Assembly: GCA_036488085.1 (NCBI GenBank)
Contig: DASXHZ010000085.1
Coordinates: forward strand, 1 to 64,000
Origin: DASXHZ01 sp036488085
GTDB taxonomy: Bacteria; Acidobacteriota; Thermoanaerobaculia; Gp7-AA8
Length of the DNA stretch: 64,000 bases
Direction: 5' to 3'
The translations under genes were made by a program, and so were the position numbers. Shown piece after piece: positions 24,595 to 32,591 of this stretch (the first letter of the stretch is position 1; the number at the start of each line of letters is the position of its first letter). The notes below the pieces were generated by a model, which was given only the letters and a program-made list of their open reading frames with translations, was not told the origin of the DNA and did not search any database.

Positions 24595-26550
24595 CTACGG
24601 CTTGTACGTTCCGGTCGCGGGCCCGGTGGGGCTGAGGATCTCGACTTTGTTGCGGACGAGGTCGATGGCGATCTTCTCGCCGCTGGCACTGCCGTTCGGG
24701 GCAGTGGTGGTGGCGGGCTTCCCCGTGAGCTCCGCGGTCTTGGTGCTCATGTGGTAGATCGCGTGATCGCCCGTGCCCTTCCGGCCGGTGGACGACTCGG
24801 TCACGACCACTTTCCCGTCCGCCTCGACGTGATCGAGCTTCTTGTTCCCGTCGAAGAAGAACGTGGCGTGGTCGGACGTGAGGGTGCGCGTTTCGTCTTC
24901 GATGCGCACGCCGCCGGCGAGATCGAGGCGGCGATCGTTCTTCCGGCCGGAGAGCTGCTCGCTGTGGGAGAGCACCGGCACCTGCCGTTGCTGTTTCCCC
25001 GTCGCGTCGGTGTTGTACAAAACCGTGCGGACGTTCCCGCGCGCGTTGAGCGAGTCGCCGTTCCCCACCACTTGCAGCTCCTGCGCGAAGAGCGTGTTCG
25101 TCTCCTGCCACGCGCGCACGTTGCCGCTGAAGATGGCGGTCTTGTTCGCATTGCGGATGTTGAGCAGGTCGGAGTTGACGAACACCGGCTTGTTCGCCGG
25201 AAAGACGTTCGTCCCGTCGGCGGACGGGCCGGTACGAGTGACGAGCTGCGCGATGACGCTTCCGGTGGCGCGGGCGGTGCCGGCGCGCGGCGAGAACTCG
25301 ATCTGCTTGGCCTTCACGACGTTCCCTTCGCTCGTCACCGTCGGGTCGAACCCCGGCTCCGCGGTCATCACGACGCGGTCGTTCGTGATGTCGTACGTCG
25401 CGCGGATGGCGACGGCTGAGTTCTTCGGATCGTTGTAGCGGACGTTCCCCTCGAGATAGGCGTTCGTCGCTTTGTGGATCGCCGGGTCGAAGGCGACCGT
25501 GATGTGGTCGGAGACGATCTGGCGCGGCGCCGGCCCGAGCTCCTTCATCACGACCTGCCACTCCGCCTTCATTTCGGTCACGGCCTTGTTCGCGAGCGCG
25601 ACGTGGACGCTCTTCGCCACGATGTCGCGCTTCGGCGGCCCGTCCAGCACCGCATGCACCAGGCCGGTGTCGCTGACTGCGTTCATCCCGTTGATGGCGC
25701 CCGCGGGATCGACGTCGCTGTAGAAGCGATCGCACGTGATGTCTTTGCGTCCGCCGAGGTTCTCGCCGGGGGCGGCAGCGCCGCCGAGGGACATGAAGAC
25801 ATGGCCTTCGCCATGGAGGTTCACGAGCGTCTTCCGGTTCTGCGCGAAGAGGCCGGCGACGTGATCGGCGTCGACCTTGTCGGCCAGGCGCGTGAGCTTC
25901 ACATCTTTCGTGAAGTTGACGTCGTTCTCCTTGCGCCGGAAGACGCCGTCGTTCGCCTTGATCGACATCGGCGGATCGTTCGGCGCGGGCGAGGTCGCGG
26001 CGTCGAGGTTGTCGAAGAGATGGAGCGTCTCCGCCTCGACGTCGAGATCGAGCGCGCCGGCGTGGCCGCTCCACCGGTCGACCGCGAAGACGACCGGGAT
26101 GTGGTTCGTGAGACGGTTGCCGTCGAAGTGCAGCGCGGCGGTCTGGATCACGACGCCGTCGCTCGACCTCACGCGCACGCCGCCCTTCACGTCCGCCTCC
26201 TTCGTCTGGCTATTGAACTGCGCCTGCGGGCAGACCAGCTCGTACGTGAGGCCGTTCGGACGGTAGATCGTCATCGCCACGTCTTCGAGCGTGTTCCAAC
26301 TCGATGTGTACGCCACCACGCGCCGCGCGCGGATCCGCGAGACGACCCGCCCCGCGATCGTCTGCGTGTCTTCGAACCCCTTCGACTCCGCCTGCGGCTT
26401 CTCCCCCGTCCGCGTGATCGCCACCGGCTCGCCGCCGGTGTTGTTGTCGAGCGGCGAACGGCGGCGGGTCCAACTGAAGATGATGAGGAGGACGAACCCG
26501 ACAAACAGGATCGGGAGGGCGATTCTGAGGAAACGAACGGTTCTTTGCAT
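24595..26550 (-). CDS. LptC-like protein fused to OstA/LptA-like repeats
   Basis: 651 residues, far longer than LptC (about 190) or LptA (about 185). A single N-terminal membrane helix (residues 8-27) is followed by an LptC-like domain (about 60-200), then a long run of OstA/LptA-like beta-jellyroll sequence (200-645) with strands such as GKVVVTESSTGRKGTG and GGVRIEDETRTLTSDHATFF. This would give one protein that is both anchor and part of the periplasmic LPS bridge. It lies directly upstream of lptB (33-bp gap). The number of jellyroll units is not certain by eye. Confidence 0.85.
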   Translation of the reverse strand: MQRTVRFLRIALPILFVGFVLLIIFSWTRRRSPLDNNTGGEPVAITRTGEKPQAESKGFEDTQTIAGRVVSRIRARRVVAYTSSWNTLEDVAMTIYRPNGLTYELVCPQAQFNSQTKEADVKGGVRVRSSDGVVIQTAALHFDGNRLTNHIPVVFAVDRWSGHAGALDLDVEAETLHLFDNLDAATSPAPNDPPMSIKANDGVFRRKENDVNFTKDVKLTRLADKVDADHVAGLFAQNRKTLVNLHGEGHVFMSLGGAAAPGENLGGRKDITCDRFYSDVDPAGAINGMNAVSDTGLVHAVLDGPPKRDIVAKSVHVALANKAVTEMKAEWQVVMKELGPAPRQIVSDHITVAFDPAIHKATNAYLEGNVRYNDPKNSAVAIRATYDITNDRVVMTAEPGFDPTVTSEGNVVKAKQIEFSPRAGTARATGSVIAQLVTRTGPSADGTNVFPANKPVFVNSDLLNIRNANKTAIFSGNVRAWQETNTLFAQELQVVGNGDSLNARGNVRTVLYNTDATGKQQRQVPVLSHSEQLSGRKNDRRLDLAGGVRIEDETRTLTSDHATFFFDGNKKLDHVEADGKVVVTESSTGRKGTGDHAIYHMSTKTAELTGKPATTTAPNGSASGEKIAIDLVRNKVEILSPTGPATGTYKP

Positions 26551-26557
26551 TGCTCAG

Positions 26558-26613
26558 GGGTCAGGTCGAAACTCGAAACTTGCAACGGCAAGTTTCAAGT
26601 TTCGACCTGGCCC
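26558..26613. repeat. Inverted repeat built of heptamers (TCGAAAC) at the recJ/lptC junction
   Basis: 26-bp arms at 26558-26583 and 26588-26613 match at 24 positions around a 4-nt spacer AACG. The arms contain tandem TCGAAAC units (GGTCGAAACTCGAAACTTGC). The second arm includes the recJ stop codon (recJ ends at 26595), so part of it is translated. There is no T-run, so terminator function is unproven. Confidence 0.8.
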
Positions 26614-28394
26614 CCATTCTTACGCGCATCCGCAACGATTAGTTTTGCTCCCGATGGGTGGTACGCATCGGGCTCGATCTGCACGAGCACATCGACACGC
26701 ACGTCGCGCACCATCTCGCTGGCGAGCTCTTTCACCGAGGGCCAGACCACCGCCGCCGCGCGATCGCCATTGTTTGCCAGCGTCAGCTCCCAGCAATCGT
26801 CGGCGAAGTTGCGCGTGCCGACGACTTCGACCGAGCGGATCGCGAACAACGGCTGCGGATTCGCGGCGCCGAACGGCTCCAGCATCTCGTGCGCGGCGAC
26901 GAACTCATGGTCGATGTCGTGGAGCGCCAGCTCGCCGTCGATGCGCGCCGCGCGGACGAAGAGCGACGCGTCGAGCTCCTCGAATACGCGCGCGAGCCGC
27001 TCGCGTAGCGCCGGCAGGTTCCGAGCCGGGAGCGAGAAGCCGCACGCGTAGTCGTGGCCGCCGAAGTGCTCGAAGAGGTCGGATACCCGTTCGAGCTGCG
27101 CATGAAGGTTGATCGACGGAATGCTCCGCGCCGATCCGACGCAGCGATCGCCTTCGATCGCGATCATCAAGGTGGGCCGATGAAACTTCTGCGCCATGCG
27201 CCCCGCCGTGAGACCGAGGACGCCTTTGTGCCACTGCTCCTTCGCCAGGACGAGCACGCGAGGAAGGTTGCCGAGTTGCCGGGCGGCCAGGTTGCCCTCC
27301 GGTGCCTCGGCGACCTGGCGACCTGGCCACCCGGCAACCTGTTCCTCCGCCTCGGTGCGCACCTGCTGCTCCACATCGCGCCGCTCCGCGTTCATCCGAT
27401 CGAGCTCGGCGCAGAGTTGCCATGCGGCGTCGTCGTCGGCGGCGGCGAAGAGATCGATCGCCGTGTTCGCCGACGCGAGACGGCCGGCGGCGTTGATGCG
27501 CGGCCCGACCTTGAAGCCGATGTCGCTCGCGCGCAACGTGCGGCCGTAGATGCCGAGGCGTTTGAGGAGCGCCCGGAGGCCGGCGTTGCGGACGTCGGCG
27601 AGGCCGCGGAGCCCGAGCCACGCGATGGTCCGGTTCTCGCCGGTGAGCGGCGCGACGTCGGCGATCGTTCCGATGGCGGCGATCTTGAGGAGCGAGTCGA
27701 TCGACATCTTCTTTCCGGCCCGGCGGATCAACTCGCAGCAGAGCTTGAACGCCACGCCGACGCCCGCGAGATCTTTAAAGGGATATGTACAGCCGGGTTG
27801 CTTCGGGTTGAGAACCGCGGCTGCTTCCGGGAGGACGCCGGGCGGGAGGTGGTGGTCGGTGATGATCACGTCGATGCCGCGATCGAGCGCGCGCCGCACC
27901 GGCTCGACGCTCGTGATGCCGCAGTCCACCGTGATCACGAGCCGGACGTTCTTCTCGGCGAGGACGCGTTCGAGTACCTCGGTCTTCAGTCCGTATCCGT
28001 CGACCAGCCGGTGCGGGACGACGAAGCTGACCTCCGCGCCGAGGGTGCGGAGGACGGTCTGGAGGAGAACGATCGAGGTGACGCCGTCGACGTCGTAGTC
28101 GCCGTAGATGACGATCGCCTCTCTGTCGCGGATGGCGCGGGCGATCCGCTCGCACGCGAAGTCCATCCCATGGATCGAGGCCGGATCGTGCAGGTCGTCG
28201 AGGGCCGGCGCCGCAAAGCGCCGGAATGTGTCGCTGTCGGTGATCCCGCGCCGGATCAGGATCGCCCGCAGCGCGGCGTTTTCCACCGGCAGCGCGAGAT
28301 CGTCCGGCGCCGGCTCTACCCGCCATTCATCGAATATCGGCACGTGAACATCGTACAGGCTTCTACCGGGCGTAGATTTCTGCGGGTGATCCAC
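26595..28394 (-). CDS. recJ: Single-stranded-DNA-specific exonuclease RecJ
   Basis: 599 residues. DHH phosphoesterase motifs: VIYGDYDVDGVTSIV, ITVDCGITS, ITDHHLPPG and GPRINAAGRLA, followed by DHHA1 (GHDYACGFSLPA) and a C-terminal OB domain with FGAANPQPLFA. A 5'-3' ssDNA exonuclease in recombination and mismatch repair. The N-terminus is uncertain: the frame opens at 28394, but a GTG at 28343 gives a more typical beginning. A Gln/Val-rich insert at about 345-370 is not typical and coincides with a repetitive DNA tract around 27260-27330. Confidence 0.93.
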   Translation of the reverse strand: MDHPQKSTPGRSLYDVHVPIFDEWRVEPAPDDLALPVENAALRAILIRRGITDSDTFRRFAAPALDDLHDPASIHGMDFACERIARAIRDREAIVIYGDYDVDGVTSIVLLQTVLRTLGAEVSFVVPHRLVDGYGLKTEVLERVLAEKNVRLVITVDCGITSVEPVRRALDRGIDVIITDHHLPPGVLPEAAAVLNPKQPGCTYPFKDLAGVGVAFKLCCELIRRAGKKMSIDSLLKIAAIGTIADVAPLTGENRTIAWLGLRGLADVRNAGLRALLKRLGIYGRTLRASDIGFKVGPRINAAGRLASANTAIDLFAAADDDAAWQLCAELDRMNAERRDVEQQVRTEAEEQVAGWPGRQVAEAPEGNLAARQLGNLPRVLVLAKEQWHKGVLGLTAGRMAQKFHRPTLMIAIEGDRCVGSARSIPSINLHAQLERVSDLFEHFGGHDYACGFSLPARNLPALRERLARVFEELDASLFVRAARIDGELALHDIDHEFVAAHEMLEPFGAANPQPLFAIRSVEVVGTRNFADDCWELTLANNGDRAAAVVWPSVKELASEMVRDVRVDVLVQIEPDAYHPSGAKLIVADARKNGGQVET

Positions 28395-28407
28395 TCAGTT
28401 TCCGCGG

Positions 28408-28630
28408 CTGGCAGTTGCCGGATGCCACTGGCAGTTGGCGAATGCCACGGGCATCCGCCGGATGCCGCGGGCAGTTGGCCAACTCACACGGGCATCCGCC
28501 GGATGCCGCGGGCAGTCGGCCAACTCACACGGGCATCCGCCGGATGCCACGGGCAGTTGGCCAACTTACACGGGCATCCGCCGGATGCCGCCGGCATCCG
28601 GCGACTCACACCGGCATCCGCGGGATGCCA
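28408..28630. repeat. 41-bp tandem repeat array with two palindromes per unit
   Basis: GGGCATCC begins at 28449, 28490, 28531 and 28572, an exact 41-bp period, with degenerate copies on both sides. Each unit holds two palindromes, AGTTGGCCAACT and GGCATCCGCCGGATGCC. The array occupies most of the 368-bp gap between divergent recJ and the DUF1111 cytochrome gene, so it is not a terminator for either. The frame through it is open, but the product would be repeat-derived and is not annotated. Resembles BIME/REP-type elements in design. Confidence 0.85.
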
Positions 28631-28762
28631 AGGTGGCGGAAAGAGAGGCGGAGTGACACTCCATGGGTCAATACCCCCCGCCCACACGGGTCGTTTCGAC
28701 CCATCGTTTCGTGCTTCCTCTCTTGGGATGCGTGGCACGCCGCTCGGAAAGGACCGGCGGTC

Positions 28763-29971
28763 ATGCGAAGACTTCTGATTCTCTCGACGTCGATCATTGC
28801 GACGGTCCTCTTGTTCGCCCAGGCAAGGCAACGCGCGGTGCGCGGGCCGGCGACGGCTGAAACGGTGGCGCAGAACGCCGGGGCGCCGCTCGCGGGGCTG
28901 ACGGCGATCGAAGCGTCGGCATTCAACACCGGCCGCGGCGCGTTCACGCGGCAGGTCGACGCCGCAACCGGGCTCGGCCCGGTCTTCAACGACGACTCCT
29001 GCGGTGCCTGCCACAGCGCGCCGGCCGCCGGAGGGGGAAGCCCGCGGACGGTCACGCGCTTCTCGCGCCGCGTGAACGGCACGTTCGACGCGCTCACGGA
29101 GCTCGGCGGATCGCTGGAGCAAAGCCGCGCGATCGGTCCGCGCAACGGCTCGACGCACGTGTTTGCGCCGGAGAACGTCCCGGCCGAGGCGACGATCGTC
29201 GTTCAGAGGCGTACGACGCCGCTCTTTGGGTTGGGACTCGTCGACGCGACGCCGGATGCGACGTTCATCGCACTCGCCGCTGCCGAGGCGGCGCGCGGCG
29301 ACGGCGTGACGGGACGCGTCAACATGGTCGACAACATCCGGGCCGGGATGAAGACCGCCGGCCGCTTCGGCTGGAAGGCGCAGGTGCCGACGCTCCTCCA
29401 GTTCTCCGGCGACGCGCTGGTGAACGAGATGGGCATCACCACGCCCGACTTCCCGAACGAGAACTGCCCGCAGGGCAACTGCGCGGAGCTGGCGTTCAAT
29501 CCGGCGCCCGGCCTGAACGACAACGGCAACATGGCGGCGGCGCTCAACAACTACATGACGACGCTCTCCGCGCCCGCGCGCGGACTTCAGACGGCAGACA
29601 CGGCGGCCGGGGCCGTGCTCTTCAACGACGCCGGCTGCGCGGCGTGCCATACGGCGACGCTGACGACCGGATCGAGCCCGGTCGCGGCGCTCGATCACAA
29701 GATCTATCACCCTTACTCCGACTTCCTCCTTCACGACATGGGCGCCCTCGGCGACGGCCTCGAGATGGGCGACTCGACCGGCAGCGAGATGCGCACCGAG
29801 CCGTTGTGGGGACTCCGCTTCGTCAACCGCTACCTACACGACGGCCGCGCCACGACGCTGGACCAGGCGATCGCCGCGCACGCGGGCCAGGGGAGCGCCG
29901 CGCGCGACCGGTTCAACGCGCTCACGCCGGCGGCGCGAGCGCAGCTGATCGCGTTCTTGCAGTCGTTGTAG
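28763..29971 (+). CDS. Di-haem oxidoreductase family protein (DUF1111 cytochrome c)
   Basis: 402 residues from ATG 28763, preceded by AAGGA. Signal peptide 1-20. The first haem site CGACH is at 80-84 and the second CAACH at about 292-296. Conserved blocks LFGLGLVDATPD, FGWKAQVPTLLQFSGDALVNEMG and EPLWGLRFVNRYLHDGR are typical of the DUF1111 (putative thiol oxidoreductase) family. Exported di-haem protein; substrate unknown. The frame remains open 348 bp upstream through the palindromic array, but the signal peptide fixes the start here. Confidence 0.9.
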   Translation: MRRLLILSTSIIATVLLFAQARQRAVRGPATAETVAQNAGAPLAGLTAIEASAFNTGRGAFTRQVDAATGLGPVFNDDSCGACHSAPAAGGGSPRTVTRFSRRVNGTFDALTELGGSLEQSRAIGPRNGSTHVFAPENVPAEATIVVQRRTTPLFGLGLVDATPDATFIALAAAEAARGDGVTGRVNMVDNIRAGMKTAGRFGWKAQVPTLLQFSGDALVNEMGITTPDFPNENCPQGNCAELAFNPAPGLNDNGNMAAALNNYMTTLSAPARGLQTADTAAGAVLFNDAGCAACHTATLTTGSSPVAALDHKIYHPYSDFLLHDMGALGDGLEMGDSTGSEMRTEPLWGLRFVNRYLHDGRATTLDQAIAAHAGQGSAARDRFNALTPAARAQLIAFLQSL

Positions 29972-29975
29972 CGGA

Positions 29976-30012
29976 AATCTGTGCACAGCGCACGGTGCGC
30001 TGTGCACAGATT
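29976..30012. terminator. Perfect 18-bp inverted repeat between convergent genes
   Basis: Arms 29976-29993 and 29995-30012 are fully complementary (AATCTGTGCACAGCGCAC and its complement) with a one-base centre. It fills the gap between the DUF1111 gene (ends 29971) and the pilX-like gene (ends 30015). Position and symmetry suggest a bidirectional terminator, although T-runs are short. Confidence 0.65.
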
Positions 30013-30014
30013 CG

Positions 30015-32582
30015 TTACTGTTCGGTGGTGTAGCTCGAAACGTAGACGCGCGGGAACGACGGGAACTTCTTCTTGAAGTCGCCGGTGAGAAGGCTCTGGT
30101 CGAAGTAGACAGCGGGAGTACCGGTGCCGCAGCAGTTGCCCTTGACGAGAATCGAACCGTAGTAGGAGGCGTTGCCCGTCGCGTCGTAGTCGCCTTCGAC
30201 GAACAGGACTCCTTCCAGGATCGGTCCCTTCGGCGGAATCTTGGTGAGCGGGCCGCTATCGTCGTAACCATTCGAGGTGCAGTTCGCCGAGTTCGTGCTG
30301 CAGTTGACGACGGCGGTCATGGACGAGTCGGTCGCTATCTTCGCGAGACGGGTCTGTGAGCTCGGGTTTTCCCATCCGATCTGAACAGTCGATCCTTTGT
30401 AGCTGCCGACATTACCGGAGATGTCCGGAGCCAACGCCGCGTCGGTCATGCCGTCGCGGGGGTAGATCAGATTCAGGTAAGGCTCGTGCGGCTCGGAACA
30501 CGGATTGAGCACCGGGACGATGTTCTTGACCGTGTCGACGATGTTGCAGCCTTCGTAATGTTCTACCGGGATATATGTCGGTGAAGGGAGGTTCGTGCCG
30601 TCGGGCCGCTTGATGGTCTTGGCGCCGCCCTGCGTGACGTCGATGATGTACATGTCACAGACGCCGTTCATATTGACGTCCTGGCAGTCCCACTTTCCAT
30701 GGTTGTCGTTCGTCGGCCCCTTGACGCGGCCTGTCACCGCGTCGGTCTCGTACAAGCCGGTGGTCTGATCGACGTGATGAAAACCGACGTCGCGGAACGG
30801 CTCGGCGGGGAAGGCATAGTACTTGTCTGCTTCGCCGCTCACGCCGGTGCTGCCGAACTGGAGGCTATTCAGGTAGACGAACCCCTTCATGCAGAAACTG
30901 CCGCCGGAGATCTTGATTCCGGGGGTGAGGACGCCGGTCTTGTTCTTGAGCGGCTGGGGGTTGACGCCGCCGATCGTGTCGAAGAAGTAGAAACCGGGTC
31001 CGAGGGCGCCCTTTGTGCCGGTGAGGGAGTTCGCCCACTGTTGGAACGACTTCACGGTACTCGAGTCGGAGACGCGGTAAAAGCCGTTCGCGCTGTTGTT
31101 ATATGCGAAATAGAAGACGCTCCCCTGACCGTCGCCCGCCTGCGCCATCTGCTTCCAGAAGACGTAGTCGATGTTGGGGAACGGCGTGATCTTGAAGACC
31201 GGGGCGTTGTTCGTGGTCATGTATTGAAACCAGCTGTAAAAGGCATTCGCGCTCGCGACCTTTGTGGGATCTTTGGTCGGATCGTTCCAAAAACCGTTCG
31301 GTTCGGGATTGAGGTTGCCCGCCGACTTGAACTCGGCGATGTCGGAGCGAGTGCGGACTTCTTCCCACGGGTCGATGTATGTCTGGCCGATGAGTTGATA
31401 GAGCCAATCGAAATGGTCGCGGGTTGGGTTTCCCGTGCCGCCATCCTCGGAGAAGTTCGGCCAGTTGCGGGGAGCGGTGCGAGTCCATACGACCGATCCG
31501 TCGTTATAGCTGGTGACAGGGGTACATCCGCAGACCGAGGCGACCTTGCTGTCCCATGCCGGCTCCGTGGCCGCGGTCGCGCCCGACGTACCCGGCGTCG
31601 TGCAGGTGAATGACCAGTCATGCAGCGTCGAGTCAGCGGCGATTGCCGCCGCCGAGGCGTGCACGACGTCGCCGGCCTTATATGCGGTGCCCGGCTTCCA
31701 CGGCCAGGTGGAGTCGTAGCCATGCTCGAAGTTCACGAGGTCCCACGCCGTCGCCCACGGCAGCCCGGGCGCATTGTCCTTCGACTTGAGGGTGAGCTCC
31801 TCCTGCGCGCTGATCTGGCCCCAGTACACGGTGAAGCTGCCGTTGGTGGTGATGGCGGAGTTCGACTGAATCGGCCCGTTCGGTCCGGGGAAAGGGAACT
31901 CGGTGACCACTTCGTGAATCTGGCGCTGCGCGACGACGTTTCCGGATGTGTCCAACCGTGAACAGGTGACGCGGACGGTCGCGACCCCGTAGCGGTCGCC
32001 TCCGTCTTCCCAATAGTGCGTCGCGGCGTCGATCGACCCCCCCACGACGGGCGGAGCATAGATGCGGATTTCGGTGATCTTCCCCGCCTCCGTGGTGTCG
32101 TTGAACAACAGGGTGTTGAACGTATTGAGGAACTTCGGAGCCGTGGTGGTATTGATGAGGATGTCGGGATAGTTCTCGGTTCCCCAGAAGCGGTCGTCAA
32201 ACGAGGGCTTGAACGGAAGGTCGAAAAGCAGGGAGGTGCTCAACGGCTTGTAGACGCCGGCGGCTGTCGTGTTCTTACGCGTGAGCTTCATCGCCGCGAG
32301 CTCGGTGTTGACCGTGGGGTCGTTCGACGGCATCAGCTTCTTGCCGATTGCCCAGGCGGGGTTCTGAAACCAGTCGACGACGACGCTTGACGCCGCCTCG
32401 GCGTGGCTGAGGACCTCCTCACGGTTCCGCTGGTTCGTCGAGATCGCGGATTCGGTCTCCGACAGGGCGACGAAGCCGAGTCCGAGCATGCTCAATCCGA
32501 CGATGACCATCAGCGACACGAGCAGGGCCGAGCCGCGCTCGCGGCGAAGCCGTTTCCAGAGTTTCGTGACCTTCAATTTCAT
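30015..32582 (-). CDS. Large PilX-like type IV pilus assembly protein
   Basis: 855 residues. The N-terminus has a basic leader and RGSALLVSLMVIVGLSMLGL, the PilX/PilX_N type hydrophobic segment. The rest (about 60-855) is a large Gly/Asn/Asp/Thr-rich extracellular domain with no recognised family. PilX-like minor pilins are normally 150-250 residues, so this is several times larger. It lies 9 bp downstream of the pilW-like gene as the last gene of the fimT-pilV-pilW-pilX operon. The large exposed domain may act at the pilus tip in adhesion or assembly (inference). Confidence 0.85.
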   Translation of the reverse strand: MKLKVTKLWKRLRRERGSALLVSLMVIVGLSMLGLGFVALSETESAISTNQRNREEVLSHAEAASSVVVDWFQNPAWAIGKKLMPSNDPTVNTELAAMKLTRKNTTAAGVYKPLSTSLLFDLPFKPSFDDRFWGTENYPDILINTTTAPKFLNTFNTLLFNDTTEAGKITEIRIYAPPVVGGSIDAATHYWEDGGDRYGVATVRVTCSRLDTSGNVVAQRQIHEVVTEFPFPGPNGPIQSNSAITTNGSFTVYWGQISAQEELTLKSKDNAPGLPWATAWDLVNFEHGYDSTWPWKPGTAYKAGDVVHASAAAIAADSTLHDWSFTCTTPGTSGATAATEPAWDSKVASVCGCTPVTSYNDGSVVWTRTAPRNWPNFSEDGGTGNPTRDHFDWLYQLIGQTYIDPWEEVRTRSDIAEFKSAGNLNPEPNGFWNDPTKDPTKVASANAFYSWFQYMTTNNAPVFKITPFPNIDYVFWKQMAQAGDGQGSVFYFAYNNSANGFYRVSDSSTVKSFQQWANSLTGTKGALGPGFYFFDTIGGVNPQPLKNKTGVLTPGIKISGGSFCMKGFVYLNSLQFGSTGVSGEADKYYAFPAEPFRDVGFHHVDQTTGLYETDAVTGRVKGPTNDNHGKWDCQDVNMNGVCDMYIIDVTQGGAKTIKRPDGTNLPSPTYIPVEHYEGCNIVDTVKNIVPVLNPCSEPHEPYLNLIYPRDGMTDAALAPDISGNVGSYKGSTVQIGWENPSSQTRLAKIATDSSMTAVVNCSTNSANCTSNGYDDSGPLTKIPPKGPILEGVLFVEGDYDATGNASYYGSILVKGNCCGTGTPAVYFDQSLLTGDFKKKFPSFPRVYVSSYTTEQ

Positions 32583-32591
32583 TTCGCGCCT

